From: Anoplolepis gracilipes
Lineage: Eukaryota > Arthropoda > Insecta > Hymenoptera > Formicidae
NCBI RefSeq assembly: GCF_047496725.1
Contig: NC_132972.1
Span: 3,712,001 to 3,776,000 of the forward strand
Reading direction: 5' to 3'
DNA: 64,000 nucleotides
The notes beneath the pieces are model-generated. The model made no database searches and was not told the DNA's origin. It was given only the letters and a program-made list of their open reading frames with translations. Positions 37,791 to 51,479 of this stretch are shown here, one piece after another. The first letter of the stretch is position 1; the number at the start of each line of letters is the position of its first letter. The position numbers and the translations under genes are program-made.

Positions 37791-38375
37791 GTGGGCTCGT
37801 GCGATTCAGTGTTTCGAGAGTGCATCTGTAATTGTGATCCGCGTAGCTCGCGGATATTTCATTTTTTTCCCTCCCCCCCCCCCCGCGAGTTATAATCCCG
37901 CTGCTGTATATATAAATCCCTTCAACCGATCCGGAATACCCGCAGCGATCGTAAATCTCGACCGGCTTTGCCAACTATTTCAACGACGTGTGCATTCCAT
38001 CCGCGCTAACGGGCAATTCTTCGACCAATTGCACCTGCAATTTTCAGTTGCATTTACTCTTTCACCCATTTCTTTTGCAGCAGAAAGAATTCATATAAAA
38101 TAATATTAAATAATTCAGAATATATATTAAGGTAGGAGGAGAACCTTTTTGCGAAGAAAGGGATATTTACAAAAGATGTGAAAGGTCGAAAAACAAACTT
38201 AAATGAAACGTAGCTAACGGAGAGTTCTTTACGGAAGAGACAGCTTTGCCCAGAAAGATACGATAAAAAGTTGTCAGGCGTTTACAGTTCAACGCTTCGC
38301 GTTATCCACGAGTATCAGTGTACAAAGATAACACAGCCAGCTGATATTCGTCTAGCACGTCATAACGATACACGT

Positions 38376-38376
<1 letters not shown>

Positions 38377-38414
<38 letters not shown>
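38377..38414. repeat. (CT)19 microsatellite
   Basis: Pure CT run between the 37.0-37.8 kb promoter candidate and the 39039 exon. Possible GAGA-factor binding tract. Confidence 0.96.
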
Positions 38415-38418
<4 letters not shown>

Positions 38419-39038
38419 CCGGTTGCGTTGCTCGATGGTCCGTCTATATTTAACGCGAGAGGAAGGAAAGGGACAGAGAGGGATATTCCAAAGAGACGAT
38501 GCACGGCGACCTCTCGAAAGGGTCGTCATGGAGCTTTGATCCGATCAAGAGAGGAGAGAGAGATGTAATCATTGTTATTATATCGTGACCTCGAAGACTG
38601 TACGCATCCGATTCTCGGATTAATCTACGCCTCCAGAGACGAGCTCGTGTATCTCTCTGATATTGCTACGACGGGATCTTGAAGGCTCACCGTCATCAGT
38701 TGATAGCAGGGACATCTGATACGCAAAAAATGCGATGATGAGAATGAATCGGAGTCGATCGAGGGGGAATCGTTTCATCGTATAGTGTGTAATAGTCAGT
38801 GTGCGATACGCGTATAGTGTTATTATCAATAATCCACCACGAGATAAATGATATTGATATACATGATAAAAATTTGATTAAAATTCAACGTCGATATAGT
38901 CTGTAAACGCACGTGAAAAAAAGAAGAGGAATGTGTTTTATTTATTGATAGATAAATTAATCGATGATATATGTAAGTGACACGCAACAACGCGACAACG
39001 ACACCGAACTATTCACCGCAAGCATTCTACTCTATTAG

Positions 39039-39921
39039 TCTCCGAAGACATTTAAGAGATGTAAAGACATGCTGACGACTGAGGATTCCGAGGAGTCGCC
39101 GAAGCGGCGGTCCACGTTCTACGTGTCATTGGACGGCGGCGAACCGCCGGCGCGACAGTCGGTCGCCAAGTTGACCAAAGGTCACTCGGCGGATGAGAAG
39201 TTCGTCTGCAACACCTTTCCCATCGGCAGCACGTCCAAGACACCCGCGAACGGGCCGTTGACGCGCACCTTGAGTAACAACGATGGCTTCTCGTCGACCG
39301 CGAGAAGAAACGCGGACGAGACTCTGCCCGAGGTGAGGGGGAAGGTGCAATCGTTGACGAGAATCTTCGAGGCGTCCAAATGCGACCGGATGCCCAGCGG
39401 GGGTCAAACGGAGCAGAGAAAAAAGGTCGAGAGAACGAGGTCTTTCAAGACGATCGAGCGATTCCAAAGCCGGTTCACCGGCAGGAAGGAATCCAGCAGC
39501 AGGAAAGACAGTCGTCTGAACAATACTATTGCCTGCTTTGAGGTGGAGGACGATGCCGGATGCGGGAAGAAGCAGTCGGATGTTGAAGAGAAACCCGCAG
39601 CGACGAGGATCGTCATCGAATCGGCAGCTACAAAGTCATCCCGTGGTCATCAAGAGCCGAGGAGCAAACAGAGCACCACCCTTTCGAACCTGCTGATTCG
39701 TAGAACTCACAGCACGAAGCTGGTGAGGAGCAATAGCACGCTGGTGCGTGTCGGAAGGCACGCTTCCGTCGATAGTCCTTGCGCCGCCATTGAAAAGGTG
39801 GACGTTCGTGCGAGTAGGTTCAAAGATGAGGAAACTGCCGAGGATCCCGCTGTCGCTGACGACGAATGCGTCGAATCGTCCGTCTTTGAAGACGCCGACA
39901 TCGATGCCGGAATACATTCAG
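39039..39921 (+). CDS. Large N-terminal-type coding exon, unrecognised gene
   Basis: Acceptor CTACTCTATTAG precedes base 39039, ATG is at 39069, and the donor TTCAG|GTAAAA follows base 39921. From the ATG there are 284 codons plus one base (phase 1). The frame is also open from the acceptor to the ATG in phase 0, so the protein might continue from an upstream exon. The protein is polar and basic, low in hydrophobics, with Ser/Arg phospho-site-like stretches (RTRSFKTIERFQSRFTGRK near residues 120-138; KLVRSNSTLVR near 216). A possible helical motif VQSLTRIFEASK lies near residue 92, and the last 40 residues are acidic. No catalytic domain or membrane segment is present. Most likely the disordered N-terminal region of a large cytoplasmic regulator; no family is claimed. 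An internal donor-like GAG|GTGAGG lies at 39332. Confidence 0.82.
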
Positions 39922-41801
39922 GTAAAACGAGTCTTTCCGGTTTGTCAGAACAATAGGTAAATTCTCGATCTGAACTTCTGAAATTACTAGATACTTTAAG
40001 CAATTATAAAAACACGGGTTTAGTGTAATTATATTAAATATCGTATAGTTTATCGCGCTTGTATGACTCTGGATCGATTTTAATCTTTACGTATTTACAT
40101 ATAATTAATGGTTCTTTGAATCACTCTACTGAAATTTACTAACGCGTAATATATATATATATATATATATTATTAACGATAATGAAGTGACAACGAACGA
40201 TAGACATCAATATAATATATTACTGTTTAAAATTCGATACATATTTATGTGAGCTTATCTCTTCTTTAAACTAGTTATTATCTTATAAGTATCTATATGA
40301 ATTTATTTCATTGCTATCATTAATTATTTTTTATAAATTGTACAGAATTTATTTTCTTTTATATTAATTAGATTTGATAATATTATAATTGAATGAATTT
40401 ATTTTATTTTTTTTAATATTATTTAGATCTAATAATGTTATATAATCAGAAAAGTTAATGTTTTTCCATTTTTTTCTCAAGATTATCTTAAAATGATAAA
40501 ATAGTTATAATATAAATTTTTGTCTTATATTATTCGATATTTTCTTATCGTAAAGATTATGTTAAACTACTAAAGTTTCACAGCTGCAACATAAATCATT
40601 CTAATATATATCGCAACATCGCGTCATTTTGACAGATCAAAACGTTCGCGAAAGTGCGAGATATATACATAGTGATATTAAACCAACTCGCGAGATAAAT
40701 TACCGAAGTACTTACAATTAGAGTCGCGAGATCGTCGGAACGTTTCTCAAATAATCGGCCGGACATGCCGGTTTGCCCGAGCAAGTAATGAGTGTTAATT
40801 ATCCGCTTCCGCAGGATCTCTCACGCCAGCCTTTAAAATGATTTTTGTTTTCGGCTCGATAATTACGCAATAATTATACATTGCGTCGTTCCACAAAGCT
40901 GCGTTTAGAGAGCGCAACGAGATTTATGAGACGCTCGAGATTTGAAAGTTTTATCGGTAGGATTCTGAAGATTCATCATTATTAAAATCTCGGGTAAACA
41001 CAGGCCACTGTTACCTGCTTCTGAAAATGTTTTATGATTGTCTGCGTAGGGTATTTATTACACTTGATTATTTTCAAAGAAATTTATGTGCAATTGAAGA
41101 TTTTAATGACCTATTAAATGATTACGAGCAATTAGAAAACTATTATATTGACGCCAATTGATATAATTTAATTATTTGATTATATAAAATAAATATCGCA
41201 TCTTTATACTAACTTGATTTGAAGATTCGAGAGAAGAACTATACGCATGACACAATTGTCTGTTATTTTCTTCTTTTATTACTTGTAAATTATATTACAA
41301 GAAAACTTTTTTCTGCATTATATGTAAAATCAGAATTTGTACAAAAAAAAGAAGCAGATGAATTATCTTATTTTGGAGATTGTATGGAGAATGTTTCGCT
41401 CGTACAACATTTTGCTTCAAGAGGGCAACTGGGTACGGTGGTTGAAAGTATAAAACTTTTACGAGCTACGGTATAATCGTAATTACAAAGTGCAAAATTA
41501 CAGAGTGCACTCATGGCCAGAAGGGCCCCGGCGTCTTTTAAGGGGCATACGCTTATAATGATTATGCGCACGAGTTGAAATGACGTTATGCGCTATCGTA
41601 TCTTTTTCGATAATGTATCAGTGTGATTGCTTTTTGCGAATGATATGATGAGAGAAAAAGAAATATTTTACGCGGAAAAACGCGCGTATGCGGAAATATA
41701 TAATATTAGTAATCTTGTTAATCACGCGTACCATGAGATTTTCAAATACTTATATTCTTTATTTCATTTATTACATCTATTATCTCTTCAAAAAGAACTC
41801 A

Positions 41802-41805
<4 letters not shown>
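39922..41805. other. Intron-like stretch after the large exon
   Basis: AT-rich, with (TA)n at 40149-40172. A GC-richer patch at 40610-40990 contains the candidate minus-strand exon at 40716-40766. Nothing else is supported. Confidence 0.55.
40716..40766 (-). CDS. Possible first coding exon on minus strand (weak)
   Basis: ATG at 40766 opens 17 codons (MSGRLFEKRSDDLATLI) that end exactly at a near-consensus donor, ATT|GTAAGTAC, in phase 0. The setting is GC-richer than its surroundings. No downstream minus-strand exon was firmly connected; the 25409 exon is the only phase-0 acceptor found, 15 kb away. May be chance. Confidence 0.2.

Positions 41806-41871
<66 letters not shown>
41806..41871. 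repeat. (GA)33 microsatellite
   Basis: Uninterrupted AG/GA run of about 66 bp, the longest GA tract in the window. It yields spurious Arg-Glu repeat frames. Confidence 0.97.
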
Positions 41872-41873
<2 letters not shown>

Positions 41874-44800
41874 CAATATCTTTTTTTATCTTATTCAAAT
41901 ATTGTAAATGCACTTTAAAAAAATTATTTCCATATACAAATTATTTATTATTTTTAAAATTATTATAGCCAATTTTTTAAATACTTTATATAATATTGTT
42001 ATTATATTATAATTATATTACATATTTTATTATAATCGTGATATATTAAATCTAGTACACAACAATAATATGTAAGATATTTAAAATGCTAAAATTTTAA
42101 AAATAATAAATGAATGCATTAAATAAATGTCGAATAACTCATCGAATCATATATAATAATTTTTTCCTTTAATACTTTCATTGTCAATAGAACACGTACA
42201 TCTTATAACAAAAATGATATTGATAGTGAAAGATTTTCAGAATTATAAATCATGTATTGCATTATAGATAAAACGAGAATCTCACGTGGAATAGTTTACG
42301 GTTACGGAATAGTTTACTAGCAGTCGAAGGAATTAATGTAAGCGAGAAGATGTTATCTAATTATCTTATCTAATTTAATTTGTGCCGTTTCTTGCATCGA
42401 TGTTTTCTCTTCCTTGAACTAATTATGAAGAATGCAAAGCACACATTAGTTGAATATCGTTATCAGAGTTTAAATACACTCGATCGCTTACATTAGAGAT
42501 CTTCTCTCGGCACACTCTGGTATCGTATAAATGACTGACAATGTCTTCGCGATTCTTTCTCCACCATTCCGTAAAATTATTTTGATGTATTATTTGATAT
42601 CTGCAACCGTTTGATTGCCTTTTTAGCGTCGATCTCTGCATACTAATTTTGCCAGGAAGAAAATGATTCTGCGTGAGAGATTTTCTGTGAAAAAATGACA
42701 CGAGTACTAAATTACGTGAGTAAATGGAATAATAAACGCGGTGGACGCGGTGAAGACTTTTTAACGCCAAGTGTAAAATGATTTAAATATGCTACGATCA
42801 GATGTAAAGATATATTTAATATTTAATAGATTTTTTGCTTGTTTTTCTAACTATGCACATTGAAACAAATGTTTCTTGTTTTATGCACTGTTATTGATGC
42901 TACATTTTTTAAATCTAAAGTTCTTTTTTTATAGAATAATATTAATAATATACTACAAGGAAAATATAATTTAAAATACGCAGCTATAATTTTTTATTAA
43001 AATACTTTGACAGAATTATCAAGATATTGCGAAGATAATTGTAGACGTCAATCAATTTTCAATATAGTTAACAATTCAATTGTAAAAGAACAAAAAATTC
43101 GATTAATGTTCCTTAAACAATATTGTCAACTTTTACCTTCTAATGAAAAATGGTAAAAGTTGGAGAAACGTCAAGAGTCTTTTTCCTATTTTCTTCACTA
43201 ACAGTTAATAAGTAGTGCAATTGAATCATCAATTTTCAATAGCCATTAAACTTTCATCGGTTTATTTATACTTTATTGAAATCGAGTTCACGTAACGCGT
43301 TTTTGAAAAATTCTAGATTATAATATCTATTAAAATCAGAAGATCCTTCACGAGATTCGACATTTAAAAATTCGAAATTAGAATTTTTCTCCATGATCGC
43401 ATAAGTATAAAGTTTTTATGTCTTTCAATGTAGAATGTGAATTTTACGAGAACTGGAAGAGATTAAAAAACATCGTTTGTTACAGTGAACTTACTACCCA
43501 TGGTATTGTGTCGAAAAATCGTGCAATAAATTAGACAGGCTGAGTGACAGAAATAAACGAGGGGAATTTTACGGTGGCCTCGTAAATCAGACCGATACAA
43601 GAGAGAGGCAACGGAAGATCGAATTTTGTGATTCTACCCATGAATTCGTCGGTACCGTTAGGGCGACAAAAGTTGCACAGAATGAACGAACGTCGCGTCT
43701 TTTATTCCTCGTTGGCGGCCGCAAACCATCTTAATTAGAACCGGAAATATACATATGTCGACTCATAAGTTCTTTAAACGAATCGTTACTCTCACATCCG
43801 GTCAAAGTTGCGACGTGCGGTGCAATTAGTCAAGGTCTTCTATTTTGTAAAACATAAACTTATCTAAAGCAGGACACGCATATGCAAAATTATAGAATGT
43901 ATAAGACTAAAATTTCTTCGGAAAAGTAGAAAAGAGATTAAGAGTCTTAAAACGCTTAAATTTTAAATTAATTTATTATTGATAATTATTGTCAACAAGA
44001 TTATTTCTTTAAATTTGACAGAGCATTCGAATTCGTTCTTAGCTTCTCTTAACTTGTAATAATAATCACTGATAGAAGATATGTACGTGTTATTTTCACA
44101 AGCGAAGATTGATGAGATTAATAAATCCAAGAAGAATGTAATCCCTGAGATTTTTGTGACTAACTAGTTTGTGTCAATACGTGACCGCAAACTACCCATG
44201 AACGATCCCCACCATTCACAAGTCGCGGCCAGAGACCTGCATCGACATTTTGGGAACCTACTTATGCAGGTCCATTCGTTCAGCCACCTGCCCTCCTCAG
44301 GTCCAAGTCGAGAGAAAAAGTCGCCGCGATTATAGTTCCCTCGACTAAACTTCCCTGGCGTCGTTTTTTTTATACATGCTTTTTTGATATTTTTTCTAAT
44401 TTTTATTCATTGTCTGGTGAAAGAACTGAAAAACTTCATAAGTATATATAATAATAGTCGTTAAACATCTTTTTGAATTGTAACATTGAATAAATTAAAT
44501 TTAGATTAATTTTCTCAAGGTTTTGTATGAATATTTCAAATAATTGATTCGAAAAATTATTCATACTATTATATTACAACATAAATGAAAATATCAAATA
44601 AAAAAAATTTTTAATCAAACTTTTTGCATCGACACGATAATAACAAAAAGAATAAAATAAGTAATTCAATCGCTAAATACATAAATCTTTTATAATTTGC
44701 TTATATATAATAATGTATATGATAAACGCAATCTGTAAAAGCACCATAAGGCTGATATCGCGCGATATTACTGTTGTACCATATTGCGACAGTGTTTATA

Positions 44801-47800
44801 TAAAAAAAAGAAAAAAAAAAAATATCGCACAGTACCCGTCGTTTATACGTCGAGCTTTCAGGATTTTATTGCGTTCCATACAATGATATGAGTACAATTT
44901 TTCACGTTTATTTAAACACTCTATTTAAACACTCGTGGGATCTCAGCGTAAAAAAAATATTTATTGCATGATTGATCTCGCACATGAGTGTTTAAAAGAA
45001 AAATTGAAATAAAAATTAAAACGCTCTAGATTAAATCAATTTGAAAAAGCATTTTTATATTTGATTTTTGATCGTTCAGATTAGCGGTTTCACCTCGATT
45101 TATTTGCGTCTCATCTCGAAATCGATATCTCGCATTATAGTTTAGCGAACCACGATAACGGTCGACAATATCAATAACGTATAAGATAATGTACAAGATA
45201 ATGACACAGTCCATTATGCGACCTCGTGAAACGCTACTCTACGCTGACTTAATCGTAGATACTAACGGCGTCTCGATGACTGGAGTGCTTCGCGCGCGAG
45301 AATGAATCAGATTTCAAGGCGCGTTGCACAATGTAGATCTCGTTATGAAATAATTTCGACACGGCGTTACTTAATTACGGCTGATCACGCCATTGTTGGT
45401 TTAACTCGTGGCCTAACGTTTCATATCGCTGATGCAATTTACATATTTACCAATTAAACCTTTTGTCATCGATTTGTTTTTAGTATTCCACTTTAGACTA
45501 ATGTTTGTTATATTCAATGTGTTATAATATCGGTGATAATTTATACTACAAATGTTCTAAAACTCGCCAGGAAAGTGTAGCTACAAAAAATTATATTTAG
45601 AAGTATATGAGGTATTCTATTCAATATTAGTTATGTCAACTATTGCAATCGAATATTAAATATCGAGAGAAATCGCGTCGTCCGCGAATTACCTAACTTG
45701 GGACGAGAGACAAGAGATTTTTCGATTTTACTTGCAAAAGAGAAGTTAGATTTGTAAGAATCATTCATTTTTCATTTTTTTACAAATGATTTTGCAAAAC
45801 GATTTGTTCTGATTTTATTTGTTAATGTTGACATAGACATTTAGCTTCATACATTAATTTTTTCATTAGATCCTAAATCCTTCAAATTTCGTTAAATGGA
45901 AAAATTAATGACGGGATTAATTCCTTATTTGTAAAATATTTTATTCTTTTTAATAACAAATTTTCAATATATTGTAAAAGTAGAAAAATGTTAATAGTAC
46001 TGTAAAATGACAATGTCTGAAAAAATTTCAAAAATTTTATTTTATATTATCAATTTTTAAGAATTTGTCATTTTTCACTGTAAATACAGTTAAAGTATTT
46101 ATACTGCTTACGTTGCTTACTGATAATGCGGAAATGAAGGAGAAAGATTTCAGAATTTCGTTTTATTGTATATAACTGTTCATACGTCGCAGTATAATGT
46201 GTTAAAGTGAAATTCTGTTAGTCAAGACAGACAACAGTCGACAGAATGCAATTACACAAAGTGAGCGGATTTCTTTCCTTTCGCCCCGCGGCGGTAGTTG
46301 GCGTGAGAAAACCGAATGATTGCAGAACGCTGGTGTGCATGTCAAAAATCGGTAATGAAACTTGTTATTTTTTAATATGTAATCGTTTACAAACTTTTTT
46401 CGCAGTTTATTATCCAGAAAAGTAAGCGAACTTTCTTAGGATTATCAGAATGAAATCTAGTATCTCTTCCTTTTCATCAGAAATTTGTTTATGTAGATGA
46501 TAGTGGTTTAGTGTAATTAGTCAAAAAATCTTAATGTTAATTTTTTTCAACAAAATTGTAAAAATTTTATCTTACAAAATTTATATTTCTCTTTCGAAGA
46601 ACGATATCAGCAATTATTTATTTCTTTGTAATTACATAATTATTATATAATGTAAAGAAGAGACTTAAAAATAAAAACGTAACTAGATAGAGATAATCGT
46701 GCTCGCTGACATATAGATCGTATGCACATCATTTAAAGAGACGATAAATCAAATCGAACGGAAATATCTCGCGATATCTCGTTCTATTTATATAGTTCAA
46801 TTTACCAAGCAAGCATAAATCAAGGGATATACAAAAGGATTTCGCTATCATTGAGAAACTAGGGCGTGGTTAAAAAAACAGCTACTGAAAGGTCACGGAT
46901 TATAAAACAGCCCGATTTATTGCAGGTGAGAAAACGGTAGACATCGTAAACTCATCGATAGGCTCGTAAATTATAGATATAACTACAAGAATAAAGACGT
47001 TCATTTTTTATGCTTTGCAGCGCGAATCGGTCCCTTTAGCAGATTGAATTCCACATAATGTCGCTCGAGTTAATCGTTAATAATTAACAACCATCGATCT
47101 TATTTTTGTTTCGCGCGACAAATTAAAGATTTTATTTCTTCTTAGAATTGACTAAAAATTAATAATATCTTTGAAGATTAGTATTTTGATTGATATTGAA
47201 AATAAATGTAAGTGTAGCACAGGACAAATCTTATATCTTCGCATGCATATTAAAGACCAAAATCAGCTGGCTAATGTTTATGCAAGTTGGCCGTTAACAA
47301 TGTGCCACCCAGTATGGGCGAGTCCGAATGTATTGTATGTTTAGGACGTGGAGAATTCAATGGAAAATAGGTGATGGAGGCGCGGAAGCGAAGTTGACGT
47401 ATGCAAATGCGTCTATTTCTTGCTCTCTTGAAGATAAAAATCGTGTGACACAACATGAGATCCCTCGTCTATAGTATTGTATCGGCAGGCCGTACAATTT
47501 GACAATAAGTATGCTAATTTCCTGGTCGGTGCACTCTAATTTTTCGGTAGAATACATTACTGACATTGCAATATGTAGATGTATAGATTGATCGGCCGAT
47601 TGAGATAGGTATTCGATTATTTAGCAAAAAGGTTTTTCTTTAACTCTAAATTATTTTAAAATAATTAATATATAATTTTCTTAATAAATGTATGATTTAG
47701 ATTTTTGCTAATATAAAATTAATATATATTAATTGTTTTTGATAAAATTTTATTATTTTTACGCGATCTTTTAGTACGCTAAATTTGAAAAAAAAAATTT

Positions 47801-50800
47801 GTTACACGCAGCTTTAATTTAATATAACGCTTAATTTAATAGTATTTGTGTGATGCGTGTCAATGAAATTAACTTGTTTACACAGGAAAAAGTATCATAC
47901 TACTAGCGATATTGCAATTGTATATTATCGTGACATATTTTTTCATCTCGTTTCTTGATGATCCACTTTGCGGAACAGCAGCTGACTTTATCAAGTTCAA
48001 AGCGACTCACCGGATGATGCAAGGATAGACCTCGATGCGATTAATTTACTATACTAGAAATGAGCTTTTTGTTTGTATGAAATAATATGAAAAGTATGAA
48101 ACTAAAAAAGGACATTGATTGATTTACATTATAAAATAATCATAAAGAGATTTATCATATATGTTTTCACAAATCTATTTAATAATTTTTGCTTTTGTGA
48201 ACCATTAGTTTATTTTATTTATCTTATTTATATATTCAAAATATATTGAAAAATCTTCCTCAATCTCAGTAATCAATCACGTAATTGACATAATTGATGT
48301 GTAAAATTTTTCGTGTTTGAATATAGCTACCGGAAGTGATATCAGGCAGACGGATAGACGCGTGACGGACGAACGAATGTCAGATCGCAATGAGTTCGAC
48401 GGAAAAAGTGCACGATACACGTGTCCTACAATGCAGTCAGATGTACTCATTGAGTAACGGTCGGCACAAATGCATTGTCGAGGACGCGATCAATTGAGAT
48501 AGCAATTTGCCGCGAGGTTGGCGGCAGAATTGAGCGTTAAATTGCGCGCGGGGGAAAACGTCAAAATTAAACGGTAAAATTTATGTGTCACCTTAATTGA
48601 AAAGGAAGCACGATTTGCTAGAAAAAAATGTGTATGCGTTATGAAATCTGAAGCGGATGACAATGTGGCATTATGTAATTAACTTCGCTGACCCGTCAAG
48701 TTTATAATAGCAATATTTGTCATTATCGTATTACTTACGTTATGTTTAAATAATTCACAATATTTGACACAATTTTTTAATGATTAAGAGATAATAAAAA
48801 AAAGATGATAAAAATTTTAAGAAAAGTGCTAATTTTCCGACTGTATATTTTTCTTTGAAAATTATACGTACATAGAATAAAAATGGTTTCGTATAATATT
48901 TATTTTGTCTACTTAATAAATGTTTTCATATAAAAATAATATACGCATTGCTTTTGATCTTAATTCATAATCAATCTTCTTTAATAAAAAATTTTTTGGA
49001 AACATCACAAAGTATCTAAATCGAATTTTTAATTAGTACAATTATAATTGTATAAGAATATTTTGAATTACGTACGAAATAATATGAAGTAGAAAGTATT
49101 TTTGCTAACACGCTGGAAATCTGCTTATTAAGAGCAACGAACTCGACGATTAATGACAACAGCTGATTAGCGACGCGCGCGAGCGTAGTAACGTAATAAC
49201 ACAATTAATTTCGCGATTGTGATTAATCGACACGTCATACTTTCTACTTTCGCGACCACTGCATTACACAATACATTGTTGTAATTTTTTTCACGTGAAT
49301 CATCGTAACCTCCACATTTAGACGCATAACATCGTAATATAAGAATTACAATTTATCATATTTTTTTTTCTTTTATTCAGAATACTTTAGCCTTGAATTA
49401 AATAATTACCAGTTTATCATTAACATCAACAACGTCAACAACGTTTGTCGATAACAATCCTTTATTAAAGGATATGAACGGAATGTCACTTTTATATTTT
49501 TTTACTAGTTTAAATAATTAAACAAATTACAGTGTATATCAAAATTTCTAATCTTACATCATAGCTTGCAACCTCAACGCATCTCAGCGCACAAGGAATA
49601 TGTCATTAAAGAATTATTGTCTGGCAAGATAACGATAAATTTTATACGTAAATATCTGCTTACCCACCTCTAATAATTGGAATCCACAATTTTCGCAACG
49701 GTATTTGCGGACGCGTCGCCGTTATCGATATTAGTTAATTAAGATTGCGGTTGAATTTGCTGACGCTGTTCGCGGTTTGCTCCTCTACATTCGCGACTGT
49801 CGCGTCGCGACGTTTCGTCTCGTCACGAAAATTGCAAACCGCAGAAGTCAGTTCTGACGAGACAAGCGTTTCCATCTTGGCAAAACCGTGGAATTTACCT
49901 TCCTAATACGGCGAAGATAATATTTGTCGTTTGCCGATTACGCTTTCAAATTAATTAATCGTTTATCCGTGATTGAAGATATTGCTTTCCTCACAAGAAA
50001 TAATTCTACCCTGTAAATTGTTAATTGAATTAATTAGGCGATTTAGAACAATGTTTCTGAAAATTATAAATTATTTCTTAAGAAAATTATTATATCATTT
50101 TTTGCGGATCGTCAAAAGAATTGGAACTAATATATTATATTTAACAGATTTCATAAATTTGGAGTCGAGATATTTTGTTTGCGAGGACTAGTTTTCTGTC
50201 AATTATAATATTGTTTAATTATTGATGATTAAATAGATTTTAATAAATCAAAAGTTTTGATGTGACTAAACAATGTACCTTGCTTTTAATTAATCTTTCA
50301 ATTAATTCGACGAATACTTTAAAAACTTAATTGAGAGTTTAGAAAACTTCAATTCTCATTCAAAAAGGATTTAAGTTTTTGCACAATTCTATGGATAAAA
50401 CTATTTATTATATTTTTATTTCAAGTCACGGTCTGACATGTCTAAAAGTCTACACATTACGTGCCTGAGCATTAATCTGCATAATTACACTAGTTGATGA
50501 GGATCATTCTTCATTGTTAGTATAGAACAATGTTGCATTCGTCACCTATATACACGCATAGAGATAGTTGGGCCTGATTCACAAACAATGAGCGCACAAA
50601 GAGCGTTCTTAATCCGCAAAAATGTGTCCCTTTGTAATAGCACGACCTCGTATGCGTCTCCCTTTCTCCTTTCTGATCCCTTTAAAAGCTAGTTTATGGC
50701 GGACCCCCGACTATATATAGATAGGTGCCCTGACATCCCTTGACAGAGAGATCCTGCGGCCTACGGGGCCGCCGCCGTTAAAGTTACTTTTTTCGAGCTT

Positions 50801-51479
50801 TTGTTGCAGCTTGTTTGCGAACGTGCGAGCGCCATCGCCGCTGCATTTTATCGGCCGCTCCCCTTTCTCGTTGCGTCTGCATAATTTAAAGAATTTGATT
50901 TGACAAGCCTCTTTCTGATAGTTTATTTACAAAACTGACGCTATTAAATTCCGGAGAAATTCTACGACTAAATTTATCTTGCGCTATTGCTTTGACGAGA
51001 ATTCACTAATTTTTCTGACTTAATGTATGACTAATATTATAAAATTCAGCGAGATATAATCTCACAAAGTGTTTATTCAAGAAAGTAATATTAAGGGATA
51101 ATTAATTAAGAAACCAATTATTTTAAATATTTTTAAAATTTATTTAAAAATTGATGTAGAACTAAATACTAAAATAGAATTTTTATCTTTTGGCTAATTA
51201 GTTCTATCGCGAATTTTTATTAAGACAAAATATGCATTTATATATGAAAAATATAAATATCTTGCAGGAAGTTGGAAATACCTGGTACGTGTATTTTGTT
51301 TACAGTAATTCTCGCGATATCAGATGCTATATAAAACGAAGAGCATTCATTTTGCTATGATCGTGTTCTTATTACAGTTCGAGAACATGAATCGACTTCG
51401 CGTTCGGATGGATTCTCGAGTCAGTCTCGACATAGAGATCATCGTTTTCTTCCTTACATTACGTTCTTCTTTTCCTTAG
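41872..51479. other. Long intron-like non-coding stretch
   Basis: AT-rich, with GC-richer islands at 43490-43760, 44190-44350 (includes a 9-bp stem GACCTGCAT/ATGCAGGTC at 44234-44272), 45200-45420, 48340-48560, 49660-49900 and 50640-50890. None has an open frame flanked by matching splice sites. At 46921-46931 TTGCAG is directly followed by GTGAGA, a weaker candidate for a back-to-back acceptor/donor site. The islands are enhancer or conserved-element candidates by composition only. Confidence 0.5.

Noticed and set aside
41627..41968. Arg-Glu repeat protein
   Set aside because: Translation of the (GA)33 microsatellite.
49361..49400. Strong acceptor-like TTTTCTTTTATTCAG on plus strand
   Set aside because: Followed by AT-rich sequence with early stops in all frames and no donor; a decoy site.
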